Assembly (NCBI GenBank): GCA_045591565.1
Contig: JAZNTB010000078.1
Coordinates: forward strand, 1 to 31,771
DNA length: 31,771 bases
Source of the DNA: UBA1738 sp045591565
GTDB taxonomy: Bacteria; Bacillota; Clostridia; UBA1381
Direction: 5' to 3'
A program made the position numbers and the translations under genes. The first letter of the stretch is position 1; each line of letters opens with the position of its first letter. This document shows, one piece after another, positions 1 through 8,139 of the stretch. The notes below the pieces were generated by a model. That model saw only the letters and a program-made list of their open reading frames with translations. It was not told the origin of the DNA and did no database searches.

Positions 1-795
1 GATAAGCTCAGCAAGCTGTCTTTCCTCGGTTGAACGGATGTAGTTACCGCTGTTAAATTCCTGCATATTCATCACATCAGGAGCCTTTGCAGCCCAAAGA
101 CGGAGCTTGTTTACAATTTTTGAATCATAGCCCACAAGCGGAACATCATACGGCATAGCGATGATTGTATGTTCGTTTTCGTAACGGAAAGAGAAATGTC
201 CGTCATACCAGTCGGTATGAACCTGACCGCCAAATTTTACAGTAACAGCCTCTTCAGGACGAGCGATTTCCCATGCGTTCCCGTTTTCGAGCCATGTATC
301 GGGAAGCTCTGTCTGGAAGCCATCAACGATTTTCTGACGAAACAGTCCGTATTCGTAGCGGATAGTACAGCCGTAAGCAGGCAAATCCATAGTGGTTAAT
401 GAGTCCATAAAGCAAGCGGCAAGACGACCAAGACCACCATTTCCGAGACCTGCATCGTTTTCAAGCTCTGCGATATCTGCGAGCTCATAACCCATAGAAC
501 GCAGAGTGTTCACATATGTTTCTGTCTGCAAAAGGTTTAAAATGTTAGTAGCTAAAAGTCTTCCCATTAAGAACTCAAATGAGAGATAATAAAGCTTTTT
601 TGAGTTTTCCTTTTTGACTTGCTTGTGAGAAACCGCCCAACGCTCCATAATCTGGTCACGGGCTGTTAGAGCACAGGCTGTGTAAATCATTTTTGGAGTA
701 GCGTCTTCCAAGGTCTTTCCGAAATGACGGGAAAGCTTTCCTTCAATTTCATTTCTCAGCTGAGTTTCTTTTGTGTTGAGTTTAATTTTTTCCAT
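1..795 (-). CDS. glgP: Glycogen/alpha-glucan phosphorylase, N-terminal part (cut by window edge)
   Basis: The minus strand reads open from an ATG at 795 to the left edge, giving 265 residues with no stop. The sequence has the glycogen phosphorylase N-terminal pattern: LSFEFLMGR near residue 68, NDAGLGNGGLGRLAACFMDS near 110, and YGCTIRYEYGLFRQ after it. This PLP enzyme removes glucose-1-phosphate from the non-reducing ends of glycogen in the cytoplasm. The PLP-binding C-terminal half lies outside the window. A ribosome site (AAAGGA) sits about 10 nt before the ATG. The gene starts 43 nt after the glgA stop on the same strand, so the two are probably one operon read from the glgA promoter. Identity as a phosphorylase is clear; preference for glycogen over maltodextrin is inferred from the glgA neighbour. 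Confidence 0.93.
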   Translation of the reverse strand, partial: MEKIKLNTKETQLRNEIEGKLSRHFGKTLEDATPKMIYTACALTARDQIMERWAVSHKQVKKENSKKLYYLSFEFLMGRLLATNILNLLQTETYVNTLRSMGYELADIAELENDAGLGNGGLGRLAACFMDSLTTMDLPAYGCTIRYEYGLFRQKIVDGFQTELPDTWLENGNAWEIARPEEAVTVKFGGQVHTDWYDGHFSFRYENEHTIIAMPYDVPLVGYDSKIVNKLRLWAAKAPDVMNMQEFNSGNYIRSTEERQLAELI

Positions 796-838
796 TTATA
801 ATAAATCCTTTCAAGATATGTTATCAAATCAAGATTGC

Positions 839-2500
839 TTAAGCTTTCTTTGGTTGAGCCTTTTTTTGTGAAGGCTTTTTAGCGACAGTTTCTTTGGTTT
901 CTGTCTTTTTTGCAGTCTTTTTTGGAGCTTCTGCCTTTTCTTTCACAGAGTCCTTTGATGCCGCCTTTTTTACGGATTCCTTTTCCAATGTTGGCTTTTC
1001 AGAATCCTTTTTTGCAGTAGCTTTCTTTACCGGAGCCTTCTTTTCGGGCGCCTTGGGCTTTTCAACCGAAAGTCCTGTAAGCTCCTCGTAAAGCGCAATA
1101 TATTTGTCAGCAGAAACATCCCATGAGAAGTCCTGTTTCATTGCATTTTTCACAATCTTATCCCAAGACGCACGGTTATCATAATAGGTCTGCATAGCGT
1201 ACCTGATTACATGGAGCATATCATGAGAATTGTATGCACCAAATGAGAAACCTGTTCCTTCGCCTGTAAATTCATTGTAAGGAGCAACGGTATCTGCAAG
1301 ACCGCCCGTTTCACGGACAATCGGAAGAGTTCCGTATCTCATAGAGATGAGCTGTGAAAGACCGCAAGGCTCAAAGGCAGACGGCATTAAAAATGCATCG
1401 CACGCCGCATAAATCTTATGTGAAAGCTCGTTTGAAAAATAGATGTTAGCCGAAACCTTGTCAGGATACTTCCATGCAAAGTGACGGAACATATTTTCAT
1501 AGCCCTCGTCGCCCGTTCCTAAAACTACAATCTGGCAGCCACCCTCGCAGAGCTGTTCCATAACATAGGAAATGAGGTCAAATCCCTTTTGGTCAGTAAG
1601 ACGGGAAACAATTCCTATCATAAACACATTTTCGTCAACAGGCAGATTGAGTTCCCTTTGAAGCTCAGTCTTGTTAACCTTTTTCTGTGCAAGATTTTTA
1701 GTAGAATAGTTTTTATAAATAAAACCATCGGTTTTCGGGTCCCAGTCCTCTGAAATTCCGTTCACGATGCCTAAAAGGTCACCGCGACGGGCGGAGAGTA
1801 GGCCGTGCAGTCCTTCGCCGTATTCAGGGGAGGTAATCTCGCCTGCGTAGGTTTCGGAGACTGTTGTGATTTTGTTAGCATAAACAAGACCGCCCTTTAA
1901 GAGGTTTGCGTCCTTGTAGTATTCCAGTTTATCGCTTGTGAAATAGTAATCGGCGATTCCCATAGCATCTTTGATTTTGTCAAAATCCCATCTGCCCTGG
2001 AAACGAAGATTGTGAATTGTCATAACGGTCTTTATTCCCCGATAAAACGGATTATCATAGAAGGTATCTAAAAAGACCGGAATCGGAGCTGTTTGCCAGT
2101 CGTTGCAGTTTATTACATCAGGACGAAAACCGATGGTCGGCAAAAGCGACAGAACAGCTTTTGAGAAAAAGATAAATTTTTCACAGTCAAGATGAATGTA
2201 ATCGTACGGCTTATCACCATTAAAATAATATTCGTTGTCTACAAAATAGTATGTAGTGTCCTTCCAGTCAAGACTGAAAACACCGCAGTACTGCTTTCTC
2301 CAACCCATATCAATGTATATATGATTGATATAGGTGAGCATATCCTTATACTTTTGATCTATACACCTGTATAGAGGTAAGATTACTCTTGCATCTACGC
2401 CTTTTTTCTTTAGAGTAATAGGAAGCGAGCCTGCTACATCACCGAGACCGCCTGTCTTTACAAAAGGAGCGGCTTCGGAGGTTGCATATAAAATATTCAT
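839..2500 (-). CDS. glgA: Glycogen synthase (ADP-glucose type, GT5) with a lysine-rich C-terminal tail
   Basis: The product is 553 residues and transfers glucose from ADP-glucose to growing alpha-1,4-glucan. The start MNILYATSEAAPFVKTGGLG contains the KTGGL nucleotide-binding motif typical of bacterial GlgA. TIHNLRFQG (about 160-170), IVSRLTDQKG and PSAFEPCGLSQL in the GT-B C-terminal half complete the family signature. The catalytic part ends near residue 477 (about the usual GlgA length) at the helix IALYEELTGL. About 75 further residues are almost only K, A, P, E, S and T, a low-complexity basic tail not part of the standard enzyme. The tail is in frame and ends in a normal TAA. An AAAGGTGG ribosome site precedes the ATG. 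It is first gene of the glgA-glgP unit. Confidence 0.95.
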   Translation of the reverse strand: MNILYATSEAAPFVKTGGLGDVAGSLPITLKKKGVDARVILPLYRCIDQKYKDMLTYINHIYIDMGWRKQYCGVFSLDWKDTTYYFVDNEYYFNGDKPYDYIHLDCEKFIFFSKAVLSLLPTIGFRPDVINCNDWQTAPIPVFLDTFYDNPFYRGIKTVMTIHNLRFQGRWDFDKIKDAMGIADYYFTSDKLEYYKDANLLKGGLVYANKITTVSETYAGEITSPEYGEGLHGLLSARRGDLLGIVNGISEDWDPKTDGFIYKNYSTKNLAQKKVNKTELQRELNLPVDENVFMIGIVSRLTDQKGFDLISYVMEQLCEGGCQIVVLGTGDEGYENMFRHFAWKYPDKVSANIYFSNELSHKIYAACDAFLMPSAFEPCGLSQLISMRYGTLPIVRETGGLADTVAPYNEFTGEGTGFSFGAYNSHDMLHVIRYAMQTYYDNRASWDKIVKNAMKQDFSWDVSADKYIALYEELTGLSVEKPKAPEKKAPVKKATAKKDSEKPTLEKESVKKAASKDSVKEKAEAPKKTAKKTETKETVAKKPSQKKAQPKKA

Positions 2501-2526
2501 ATTTATTCCACCTTTCTATACTATAT

Positions 2527-2555
2527 ATAATACAATAAAAATGCGCTGTTGTCAA
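2527..2555 (-). promoter_or_regulatory. Promoter of glgA-glgP
   Basis: Read on the minus strand, TTGACA (2550-2555) is separated by exactly 17 bp from TATTAT (2527-2532), about 27 nt before the glgA ATG. This is a good sigmaA-type match. Confidence 0.75.
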
Positions 2556-2634
2556 ACAAAGAGGGGCATTTTTAGTATGATGTTTTTACACAAAATTTAA
2601 ACGCTAAAGGGCCAGGTTTTTATAACAATTAACA

Positions 2635-2663
2635 TTGACATATAAGGGGTTAGATGTTAAAAT
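2635..2663 (+). promoter_or_regulatory. Promoter of feoA-feoB-dus
   Basis: TTGACA (2635-2640), a 17-bp spacer, then TAAAAT (2658-2663), 24 nt before the feoA ATG. No clear Fur-box palindrome was recognised around it, so iron regulation cannot be read from the sequence. Confidence 0.75.
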
Positions 2664-2687
2664 ACATTCGCAAGGGAAGTGATTTAT

Positions 2688-2918
2688 ATGAAGTTGTCCG
2701 ATGGAGTGTGCGCAAGAGAGTACATAATAAAGGATATTCAGCTTGACAGCGGTGTAATGCGCAGGCTGTATACTCTTGGAATGACGCACGGGACAAGAAT
2801 AAGAATTCTTAATTTAAAAAAAGGCGGACCGATGATAGTTAAGGTTCGCGGAACAAGATTTGCACTCGGCAGAGGCTTTGCCGAGGGTATTTTCGTGGAG
2901 GAAACGGAAAATGAGTGA
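2688..2918 (+). CDS. feoA: FeoA-type ferrous iron transport accessory protein
   Basis: This 76-residue protein has the small SH3-like FeoA fold. MKLSDGV at the start, the central RRLYTLGMTHGTRIRIL, and the end with RGTRFALGRGFAEGIFV match the family. FeoA is a cytoplasmic partner that supports Fe(II) uptake by FeoB. The ATG at 2688 was chosen over an in-frame GTG at 2679 because it is the usual FeoA start and has AAGGGA about 10 nt upstream. The stop overlaps the feoB start by 8 nt (ATGAGTGA), so translation is probably coupled. Confidence 0.92.
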   Translation: MKLSDGVCAREYIIKDIQLDSGVMRRLYTLGMTHGTRIRILNLKKGGPMIVKVRGTRFALGRGFAEGIFVEETENE

Positions 2919-5001
2919 GCTGAATATTGCATTTATAGGTAATCCTAACTGCGGGAAGACTACGCTGTTTAACGCATATACAGGTGCAAATTTAAAGGTT
3001 GCCAACTGGCCCGGGGTTACGGTTGAAAAGATAGAGGGAAAGACTAAATTCCGTGATGAGGTGTATAATCTTGTTGATTTACCGGGGATTTACTCTCTGT
3101 CATCATATACAATAGAGGAAAAGCTTTCAAGAGACTATATTCTTGGTGACGAGGCAGATGTTATTGTAGATATTGCCGATGCGTCGAGTCTTGAGAGAAA
3201 TCTATACCTTGCACTTCAGCTAATAGAGCTTGGAAAGCCTGTTGTTCTTGCACTTAATATGATGGATATTGTAGAGGAGCGGGGCATGGAAATAGATTTG
3301 CACCGCCTGCCTGAAATGCTGGGTATCCCTGTTGTACCTGTCAGCGCAAGAAAGCGAACCGGTCTTGATATTTTGATGCATGCGGTGTCGCATCATGTAG
3401 GCAGACCGCATGATATAACTGAGCACCATCATCATGACTTGCCTGAGCGTGAGCATTATGATGATGCAGATATTGCAGAGCGCAATTTCAAATCTAGTGT
3501 GTCCTTAAGCTCAAAGCATCACAGGTATGCTATGGTCTACTCAGATGAAATAGAGGAAAAGCTTGATATAATAACTGCGATGCTAAAACGCACATATCCT
3601 GATATGAAAAATTATCGTTGGCACGCACTTAAGATGCTTGAGAAGGATGAGGATATATGTAATAAGTATCCACTTGATTTGTCGGGGATTGCCGAGGAAA
3701 GCTATGAGGCACGCATAATAAATGAAAAGTATGATTTCATTCAGGAAATCATTGACGAGGTGCTTGTAAATAAAGAGGAAAAAAGCGCTCTCACCGATAA
3801 GGTGGATGCGGTTTTAACGCATAAAATATGGGGAGTGCCGGTCTTTTTAGGCATTATGGCGATGGTGTTTTTCCTGACCTTTGCGATTGGAGACTGGCTC
3901 AAAGGATTTTTTGAGAACTGGCTTGAAAGCTTTTCGCAGGGGACCCTGCGACTGCTTACAGCCGTAAACACAGGGGATATGCTAAAGTCCTTGATTGTAG
4001 ACGGAATAATAGCAGGTGTAGGCGGAATACTTACCTTTTTGCCAAATATTTTCATACTCTTTCTTGCGCTTGCCTTTTTGGAGGACAGCGGCTATATGTC
4101 GCGTGTTGCGTACATAATGGATGGTATAATGGGGAAACTCGGACTTTCAGGAAGAGCTTTTATACCTATGCTGCTTGGTTTTGGCTGTACCGTTCCTGCT
4201 GTGATGGCAACACGGGCTCTTGAAGACCAGGAGGACAGAAAGAGAACAATATTTATAACGCCGTTTATGTCTTGCAGCGCAAAGCTTCCGGTTTATGTTA
4301 TGCTTTCGGGATTGTTTTTCGGGAAATACGCACATCTCGCAGCATATTCTATGTATGTAATTGGTCTTTTGGTGGCGCTTTTGGTTGCATATGTAATGTC
4401 AAAAATGGGTAAGAAGAAGGGTGTTAATGACCTTTTGATTGAGCTTCCGGAGTATAAGACACCAAATCTCAGAACTGTGATAATATATGTATGGGAAAAG
4501 GTTAAGGACTATTTAACAAAAGCTGGAACAACTATTTTTCTTGCATCAATAGTGTTGTGGTTTGTGCTTAATTTCGGTATAGGTGGAATGGTTTCCGATA
4601 TGTCGGAAAGCTTTGGTGCTGAGCTTGGAAAACTGCTCGTTCCGGTGATGTCCTTTGCAGGTCTTGGATACTGGCAGATAATTGTTGCGCTGATTTCGGG
4701 CATTGCAGCAAAAGAGGTGGTTGTGTCAGGTGTTGCGGTGCTTTACGGAATCAGTAACATTTCATCGCGAGAAGGAATGACGATGCTGGCAGGGATGCTT
4801 TCAGAAAGCGGATTTGGGGCACTTAATGCATATTCAATGATGCTGTTTTGCCTTTTGTATATTCCTTGTATAGCAAGTATTGCAGCAATTAAAAGAGAAA
4901 CAAACTCATGGCAAACTACAGTTCGGGCTATGTTACTTCAGCTTGGACTTGCATGGGGAGTATCAACTATATTTTACCAAGTCGGAAGGATGATTTTTTG
5001 A
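2911..5001 (+). CDS. feoB: Ferrous iron transporter FeoB
   Basis: The product is 696 residues, a G-protein-coupled Fe(II) permease of the inner membrane. The N-terminal GTPase shows G1 GNPNCGKTT (10-18), G3 DLPG (56-59) and G4 NMMD (116-119). A helical linker of about 150 residues follows. The membrane part begins near residue 295 with repeated hydrophobic segments; the Gate motifs are visible as GFGCTVPA and, later, GIAAKEVVVSG. The ATG at 2911 is preferred to an upstream in-frame ATG at 2860, which would lie inside feoA. The linker contains a histidine-rich stretch (HHHH at 172-175 with many His around it). FeoC is not present. The gene ends with a 4-nt overlap with dus. Confidence 0.95.
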   Translation: MSELNIAFIGNPNCGKTTLFNAYTGANLKVANWPGVTVEKIEGKTKFRDEVYNLVDLPGIYSLSSYTIEEKLSRDYILGDEADVIVDIADASSLERNLYLALQLIELGKPVVLALNMMDIVEERGMEIDLHRLPEMLGIPVVPVSARKRTGLDILMHAVSHHVGRPHDITEHHHHDLPEREHYDDADIAERNFKSSVSLSSKHHRYAMVYSDEIEEKLDIITAMLKRTYPDMKNYRWHALKMLEKDEDICNKYPLDLSGIAEESYEARIINEKYDFIQEIIDEVLVNKEEKSALTDKVDAVLTHKIWGVPVFLGIMAMVFFLTFAIGDWLKGFFENWLESFSQGTLRLLTAVNTGDMLKSLIVDGIIAGVGGILTFLPNIFILFLALAFLEDSGYMSRVAYIMDGIMGKLGLSGRAFIPMLLGFGCTVPAVMATRALEDQEDRKRTIFITPFMSCSAKLPVYVMLSGLFFGKYAHLAAYSMYVIGLLVALLVAYVMSKMGKKKGVNDLLIELPEYKTPNLRTVIIYVWEKVKDYLTKAGTTIFLASIVLWFVLNFGIGGMVSDMSESFGAELGKLLVPVMSFAGLGYWQIIVALISGIAAKEVVVSGVAVLYGISNISSREGMTMLAGMLSESGFGALNAYSMMLFCLLYIPCIASIAAIKRETNSWQTTVRAMLLQLGLAWGVSTIFYQVGRMIF

Positions 5002-5948
5002 TAGGAAAAATACAACTGGCGCCGATGGCAGGAGTTACTGACCTGACATTTCGCCTTATATGTAAAGATTTTGGCGCAGACGGACTTACAACCGAGATGG
5101 TGAGCGCAAAAGGACTTTATTACAAGGATAAAAAAACAGCATCACTAATGAAACTGGATGAGAGGGAAAAACCGGCATCTATTCAGATTTTCGGTTCAGA
5201 ACCGGATATAATACGGGAAATTGCACCCGTTGTTGAAAGCTTTGGAGCGGCAGCTATTGATATAAATATGGGCTGCCCAATGCCGAAAATTGTAAATAAC
5301 GGTGACGGAAGTGCCTTGATGAAAAATCCGCATCTTGCAGGAAAGGTGGTTCGTGCGGCGGCAGACAGCGTTAAAATCCCTGTGACAGTAAAAATCCGTA
5401 AAGGATGGGATAGCGATACCGCGGCGGAGTTTGCAAAGGTATTGGAGGCAAACGGTGCTGTCGGCATTTGTGTTCATGGAAGAACGCGGGAACAGTTTTA
5501 TCAGGGAACTGCTGACTGGGATACTATCAAGTCGGTGAAATCGGCGGTAAAAATTCCGGTTATCGGCAACGGCGATATTTTCTCAGGTGAGGATGCGGCG
5601 CAAATGCTTAATTATACTGGCTGTGACGGAGTTATGGTTGGAAGAGGAGCACAGGGAAATCCTTTTATATTCCGTCAGATAAAGGAATATTTAAGTGATG
5701 GGAAAATTTCCTACTATCCGTCGAATAAGGATAGAATAGAGCAGGCTATAGTCCATACTAAAATGATGTGCGATCAAAAGGGTGAGCGAAGAGGAATTCC
5801 TGAGGCTCGCAAGCACATTGCATGGTATATAAAGGGAATACCGCACTCAAATGAGCTCAAGGCGAAGATATTCACCTTGAGTAGTCTTGATGCGATTTTA
5901 GAAACCCTAGAGGATGCTATTGTAAAGCTTGAGAAAAATGTCGAATAA
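4998..5948 (+). CDS. dusB: tRNA-dihydrouridine synthase, DusB-like
   Basis: This FMN-dependent enzyme reduces specific uridines in tRNA to dihydrouridine. Reading from the TTG at 4998 gives 316 residues beginning MIGKIQLAPMAGVTD, the classic Dus start. The TTG overlaps the feoB stop (TTGA) and has AAGGA 7 nt upstream, so it is better supported than an ATG at 4908 that would lie within feoB. The catalytic cysteine is in NMGCP (Cys93). FMN-binding segments GNGDIFS and GRGAQGNPF appear later, followed by the C-terminal helical domain. In Firmicutes dus is usually found in other contexts; its coupling to feoAB is a local arrangement. Confidence 0.92.
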   Translation: MIGKIQLAPMAGVTDLTFRLICKDFGADGLTTEMVSAKGLYYKDKKTASLMKLDEREKPASIQIFGSEPDIIREIAPVVESFGAAAIDINMGCPMPKIVNNGDGSALMKNPHLAGKVVRAAADSVKIPVTVKIRKGWDSDTAAEFAKVLEANGAVGICVHGRTREQFYQGTADWDTIKSVKSAVKIPVIGNGDIFSGEDAAQMLNYTGCDGVMVGRGAQGNPFIFRQIKEYLSDGKISYYPSNKDRIEQAIVHTKMMCDQKGERRGIPEARKHIAWYIKGIPHSNELKAKIFTLSSLDAILETLEDAIVKLEKNVE

Positions 5949-5954
5949 TTTATC

Positions 5955-5983
5955 TTGATTATTTAAAAAAAGAATGATATAAT
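5955..5983 (+). promoter_or_regulatory. Promoter of the structured RNA
   Basis: TTGATT (5955-5960), 17-bp spacer, perfect TATAAT (5978-5983). The expected transcription start (about 5989-5990) coincides with the first G of the 28-bp closing helix of the RNA downstream. Confidence 0.75.
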
Positions 5984-5984
5984 G

Positions 5985-6209
5985 AAAAGCGCCTGTTTTA
6001 GGCGAAACATCGGAAGAAAAGCGGGAAGAAAATTTAAAAAGGTGAATTCCCCAACATATTTACCGTTTTTTTAATTTTTGTCCGGAATCCTTGCAGTTGC
6101 GAGAGAATAATTGCTAAAAAGCATAAGCCCTACTTTCTCAAGCAGCACGACCCCAATGCCGGGATAGAAATGCTTTGAGGACGGTGTTTCGCCTAAGGCA
6201 GGCGCTTTT
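5985..6209 (+). ncRNA. Stand-alone structured RNA, about 220 nt, class uncertain (raiA-like is one candidate)
   Basis: No gene is read in 5949-6298. Bases 5985-6012 pair with 6182-6209 in an uninterrupted 28-bp helix containing three G-U pairs, which favours an RNA. Inside lie a purine-rich single strand (6013-6027); an A/U-rich hairpin (about 6028-6043 with 6062-6077) whose loop, GAATTCC at 6044-6050, can pair with GGAAT at 6084-6088 as a pseudoknot; small hairpins at 6090-6103 and 6112-6123; and a hairpin 6137-6144 with 6171-6179. The RNA starts at its own promoter, and the helix ends in UUUU, which could act as terminator. Size, closing helix and bacterial group fit the raiA motif. I cannot confirm this from memory of the consensus. 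An uninterrupted closing helix argues against 6S RNA. Confidence 0.7.
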
Positions 6210-6258
6210 GGTGTTTACAAAATATTTACATATTGTACATATGGAAACAATATTTTAC

Positions 6259-6267
6259 TGTTATAAT
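6259..6267 (+). promoter_or_regulatory. Extended -10 promoter of the exporter operon
   Basis: TGTTATAAT (6259-6267) is an extended -10 element about 32 nt before the adaptor start. No good -35 box is seen at the standard distance, as is common for extended -10 promoters. Confidence 0.55.
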
Positions 6268-6298
6268 GAAAGCAAACCATGAGTGAGGAGGAACGGTT

Positions 6299-8128
6299 GT
6301 GAAAAGGGCAAAAAATATATTTGATAAAGAAAAACTCAGGGAACTGGCAAAACCGACCAAAAAAAAGATAATAATTTTAGGAGTGGTTTTGGTTGCAATA
6401 ATAATTGCAGCTTCGGTTTTAGGAAAGAGTAAAAGCGCATCTACGAATTCCGGCATGAGAACAGATATGGTAACACGGGGCGATATTGAAGTTACGATAA
6501 CAGGAAGTGCAGCTGTTGAGCCTTACGAGAGGTTTGAAATTATTCCAAAGGTCAGCGGCGATATTATATACTGCCCGTATGAGGTGGGGGATGAAATTTT
6601 AAAGGATGATATTTTATATCAGTTCGATTCTTCAAATTCGGACCTGACTGTCGAGCGCCAGCGAATTTCAATGCAGCAGAGTGAAATGAATTATCAGGAT
6701 GCTTTAGAGGAAAGCGAAAAGCTTAGTATAAAGGCGAAGAATAACGGTGTTATTTCAGGACTTACAGTAAAGGTAGGACAGGAAATAAGTGCAGGAACAA
6801 AAATTGCTACAGTTGATGATACAACACTTTTGGAAGTGGATTTACCGTTTACGCAGTCACAGATTGGAAGCATCAGTATTGGAGATATTGCACAGATTAC
6901 AAGTTCCAAGCATATGAGTGCCGTTACAGGAACAGTAACTCATAAAGCTACATCTGCGTATGCCGGACAGGATGGCTCAGCACTCTATAATGTAACAATA
7001 TCTTTTGAAAATCCGGGTGCATTTTATGCAGGAATGGTTGTCGGCGGAAGTGTTGGCGGAAATATCAGTCCGGGAAGTGGAACGGTTTCAAACGCTGCAT
7101 CAGGAACGGTAAGTGCCGAAACGGAAGGAACTGTTTCAAGAGTTTATTATTCCAATGGCGACTATGTGAAAAAGGGAACCGTAATAATGACTCTTACAAG
7201 TGATGCAGTAAATGATAAAATTGCAAGCAGTACACTTTCTTACAGAAGTGCAAAGCTTTCCATGGAACAAACCGAAAAGGATCTTGAGGATTACAGCATA
7301 AAATCTCCGATAAACGGTACTGTGATTACGAAAAGCGCAAAGGAAGGCGACACTATTGACAAGACTAATTCGGCGTCAACATTGATGGTTGTTGCGGATA
7401 TTTCAAAGCTGAAATTTGAACTTGCCATAGACGAGCTTGATGTGGGAAAGGTGGAAAAAGGTCAGGAGGTACAGATTACCTGTGATGCTGTACCGGATGA
7501 GGAATTCAAGGGAATTATAACCAATGTATCTGTTGAGGGAACAGCGCAGAACGGAGTTACTACATATACGGCAGAGGTGGAAATTCCGGAGCCGGGCAGC
7601 CTGAGACCGAGTATGAATATAGATGCGAGTATTATAGTTGAGTCTGCGTCAAATGTACTGATGATACCTACCGCAGATATAAAGACTATGGGAAAACTAA
7701 GCTATGTATTTGTTAAGGGCAAAGTGGAAAGTCGGATACCACAGGAAAGACCGCGAGAAAATAGTGGTGACCTTCCTGTGCTAAATGGGGATACACTTGA
7801 GGAAATGGGTGAAATGCCACAAATGGGCGGCGAACGCCCTGAAGATATGGGAGAGGCTCAACAGTCAAAACCAAATAGAGGCGAGCACAAGTTTACACTT
7901 CCTGAGGCGCCGGAGGGCTTCTCGACCGTAATCGTGCAAACAGGTATTGCCAATGAAGATTACACCGAGATTGTAAGTGGTCTTAGCGAAGGACAGGAGG
8001 TCTACAGTCAGTCCACAGCATCGTCAAGCAACAGGATGACCATGGGCGGTATGTCAGGCGGCATGGGAGGCATGGCCGGCGGTATGCCAGGTGGAAACAT
8101 GGGCGGCAGACCCGCTGGAATGAGATAG
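6299..8128 (+). CDS. HlyD/MacA-type efflux adaptor with duplicated lipoyl-like units and Met/Gly-rich tail
   Basis: The GTG at 6299 has GAGGAGG 6 nt upstream. The 609-residue product has a basic N-terminus, one membrane anchor (about 22-42) and a large extracellular part. A first barrel-sandwich (lipoyl-like) half lies around 60-110, with a second half near 140-170. A second set starts near 270 (GTVSRVYYSNGDYVKKGTVI) and continues past a short coiled coil with SPINGTVITKSAKEGDTI near 340. A beta-barrel and membrane-proximal region follow. Adaptors of this family link an ABC transporter to the cell exterior in MacAB-type exporters. The protein is longer than typical MacA (about 370-400). It has an acidic, Met-containing insert (about 480-525) and ends in repeated GGM units. 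Substrate is unknown. Confidence 0.85.
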   Translation: MKRAKNIFDKEKLRELAKPTKKKIIILGVVLVAIIIAASVLGKSKSASTNSGMRTDMVTRGDIEVTITGSAAVEPYERFEIIPKVSGDIIYCPYEVGDEILKDDILYQFDSSNSDLTVERQRISMQQSEMNYQDALEESEKLSIKAKNNGVISGLTVKVGQEISAGTKIATVDDTTLLEVDLPFTQSQIGSISIGDIAQITSSKHMSAVTGTVTHKATSAYAGQDGSALYNVTISFENPGAFYAGMVVGGSVGGNISPGSGTVSNAASGTVSAETEGTVSRVYYSNGDYVKKGTVIMTLTSDAVNDKIASSTLSYRSAKLSMEQTEKDLEDYSIKSPINGTVITKSAKEGDTIDKTNSASTLMVVADISKLKFELAIDELDVGKVEKGQEVQITCDAVPDEEFKGIITNVSVEGTAQNGVTTYTAEVEIPEPGSLRPSMNIDASIIVESASNVLMIPTADIKTMGKLSYVFVKGKVESRIPQERPRENSGDLPVLNGDTLEEMGEMPQMGGERPEDMGEAQQSKPNRGEHKFTLPEAPEGFSTVIVQTGIANEDYTEIVSGLSEGQEVYSQSTASSSNRMTMGGMSGGMGGMAGGMPGGNMGGRPAGMR

Positions 8129-8139
8129 CAGGTGATGCT

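Noticed and set aside
839..1080. Frameshift as explanation of the odd glgA tail
   Set aside because: The tail is in the same frame as the enzyme, keeps a uniform composition to a normal stop, and the enzyme end is intact.
894..1091. Plus-strand ORF rich in Phe, Ser and Ala opposite the glgA tail
   Set aside because: It is the complement of the Lys/Ala/Pro-rich tail and has no ribosome site.
2564..2687. Riboswitch or Fur box before feoA
   Set aside because: Only a promoter could be recognised; no palindrome of the Fur type and too little leader for a riboswitch.
2860..2910. Longer FeoB starting at 2860
   Set aside because: The extra residues lie within feoA in another frame; ATG 2911 gives the standard FeoB start.
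4908..4997. Longer Dus protein starting at 4908
   Set aside because: It would overlap feoB by 94 nt, and the residues do not match Dus; TTG 4998 has a good ribosome site.
5985..6209. 6S RNA or an ordinary riboswitch for the downstream exporter
   Set aside because: 6S has a long helix broken by a central bubble, unlike this closed helix. An extended -10 promoter lies between the RNA and the exporter, so it need not be a leader.
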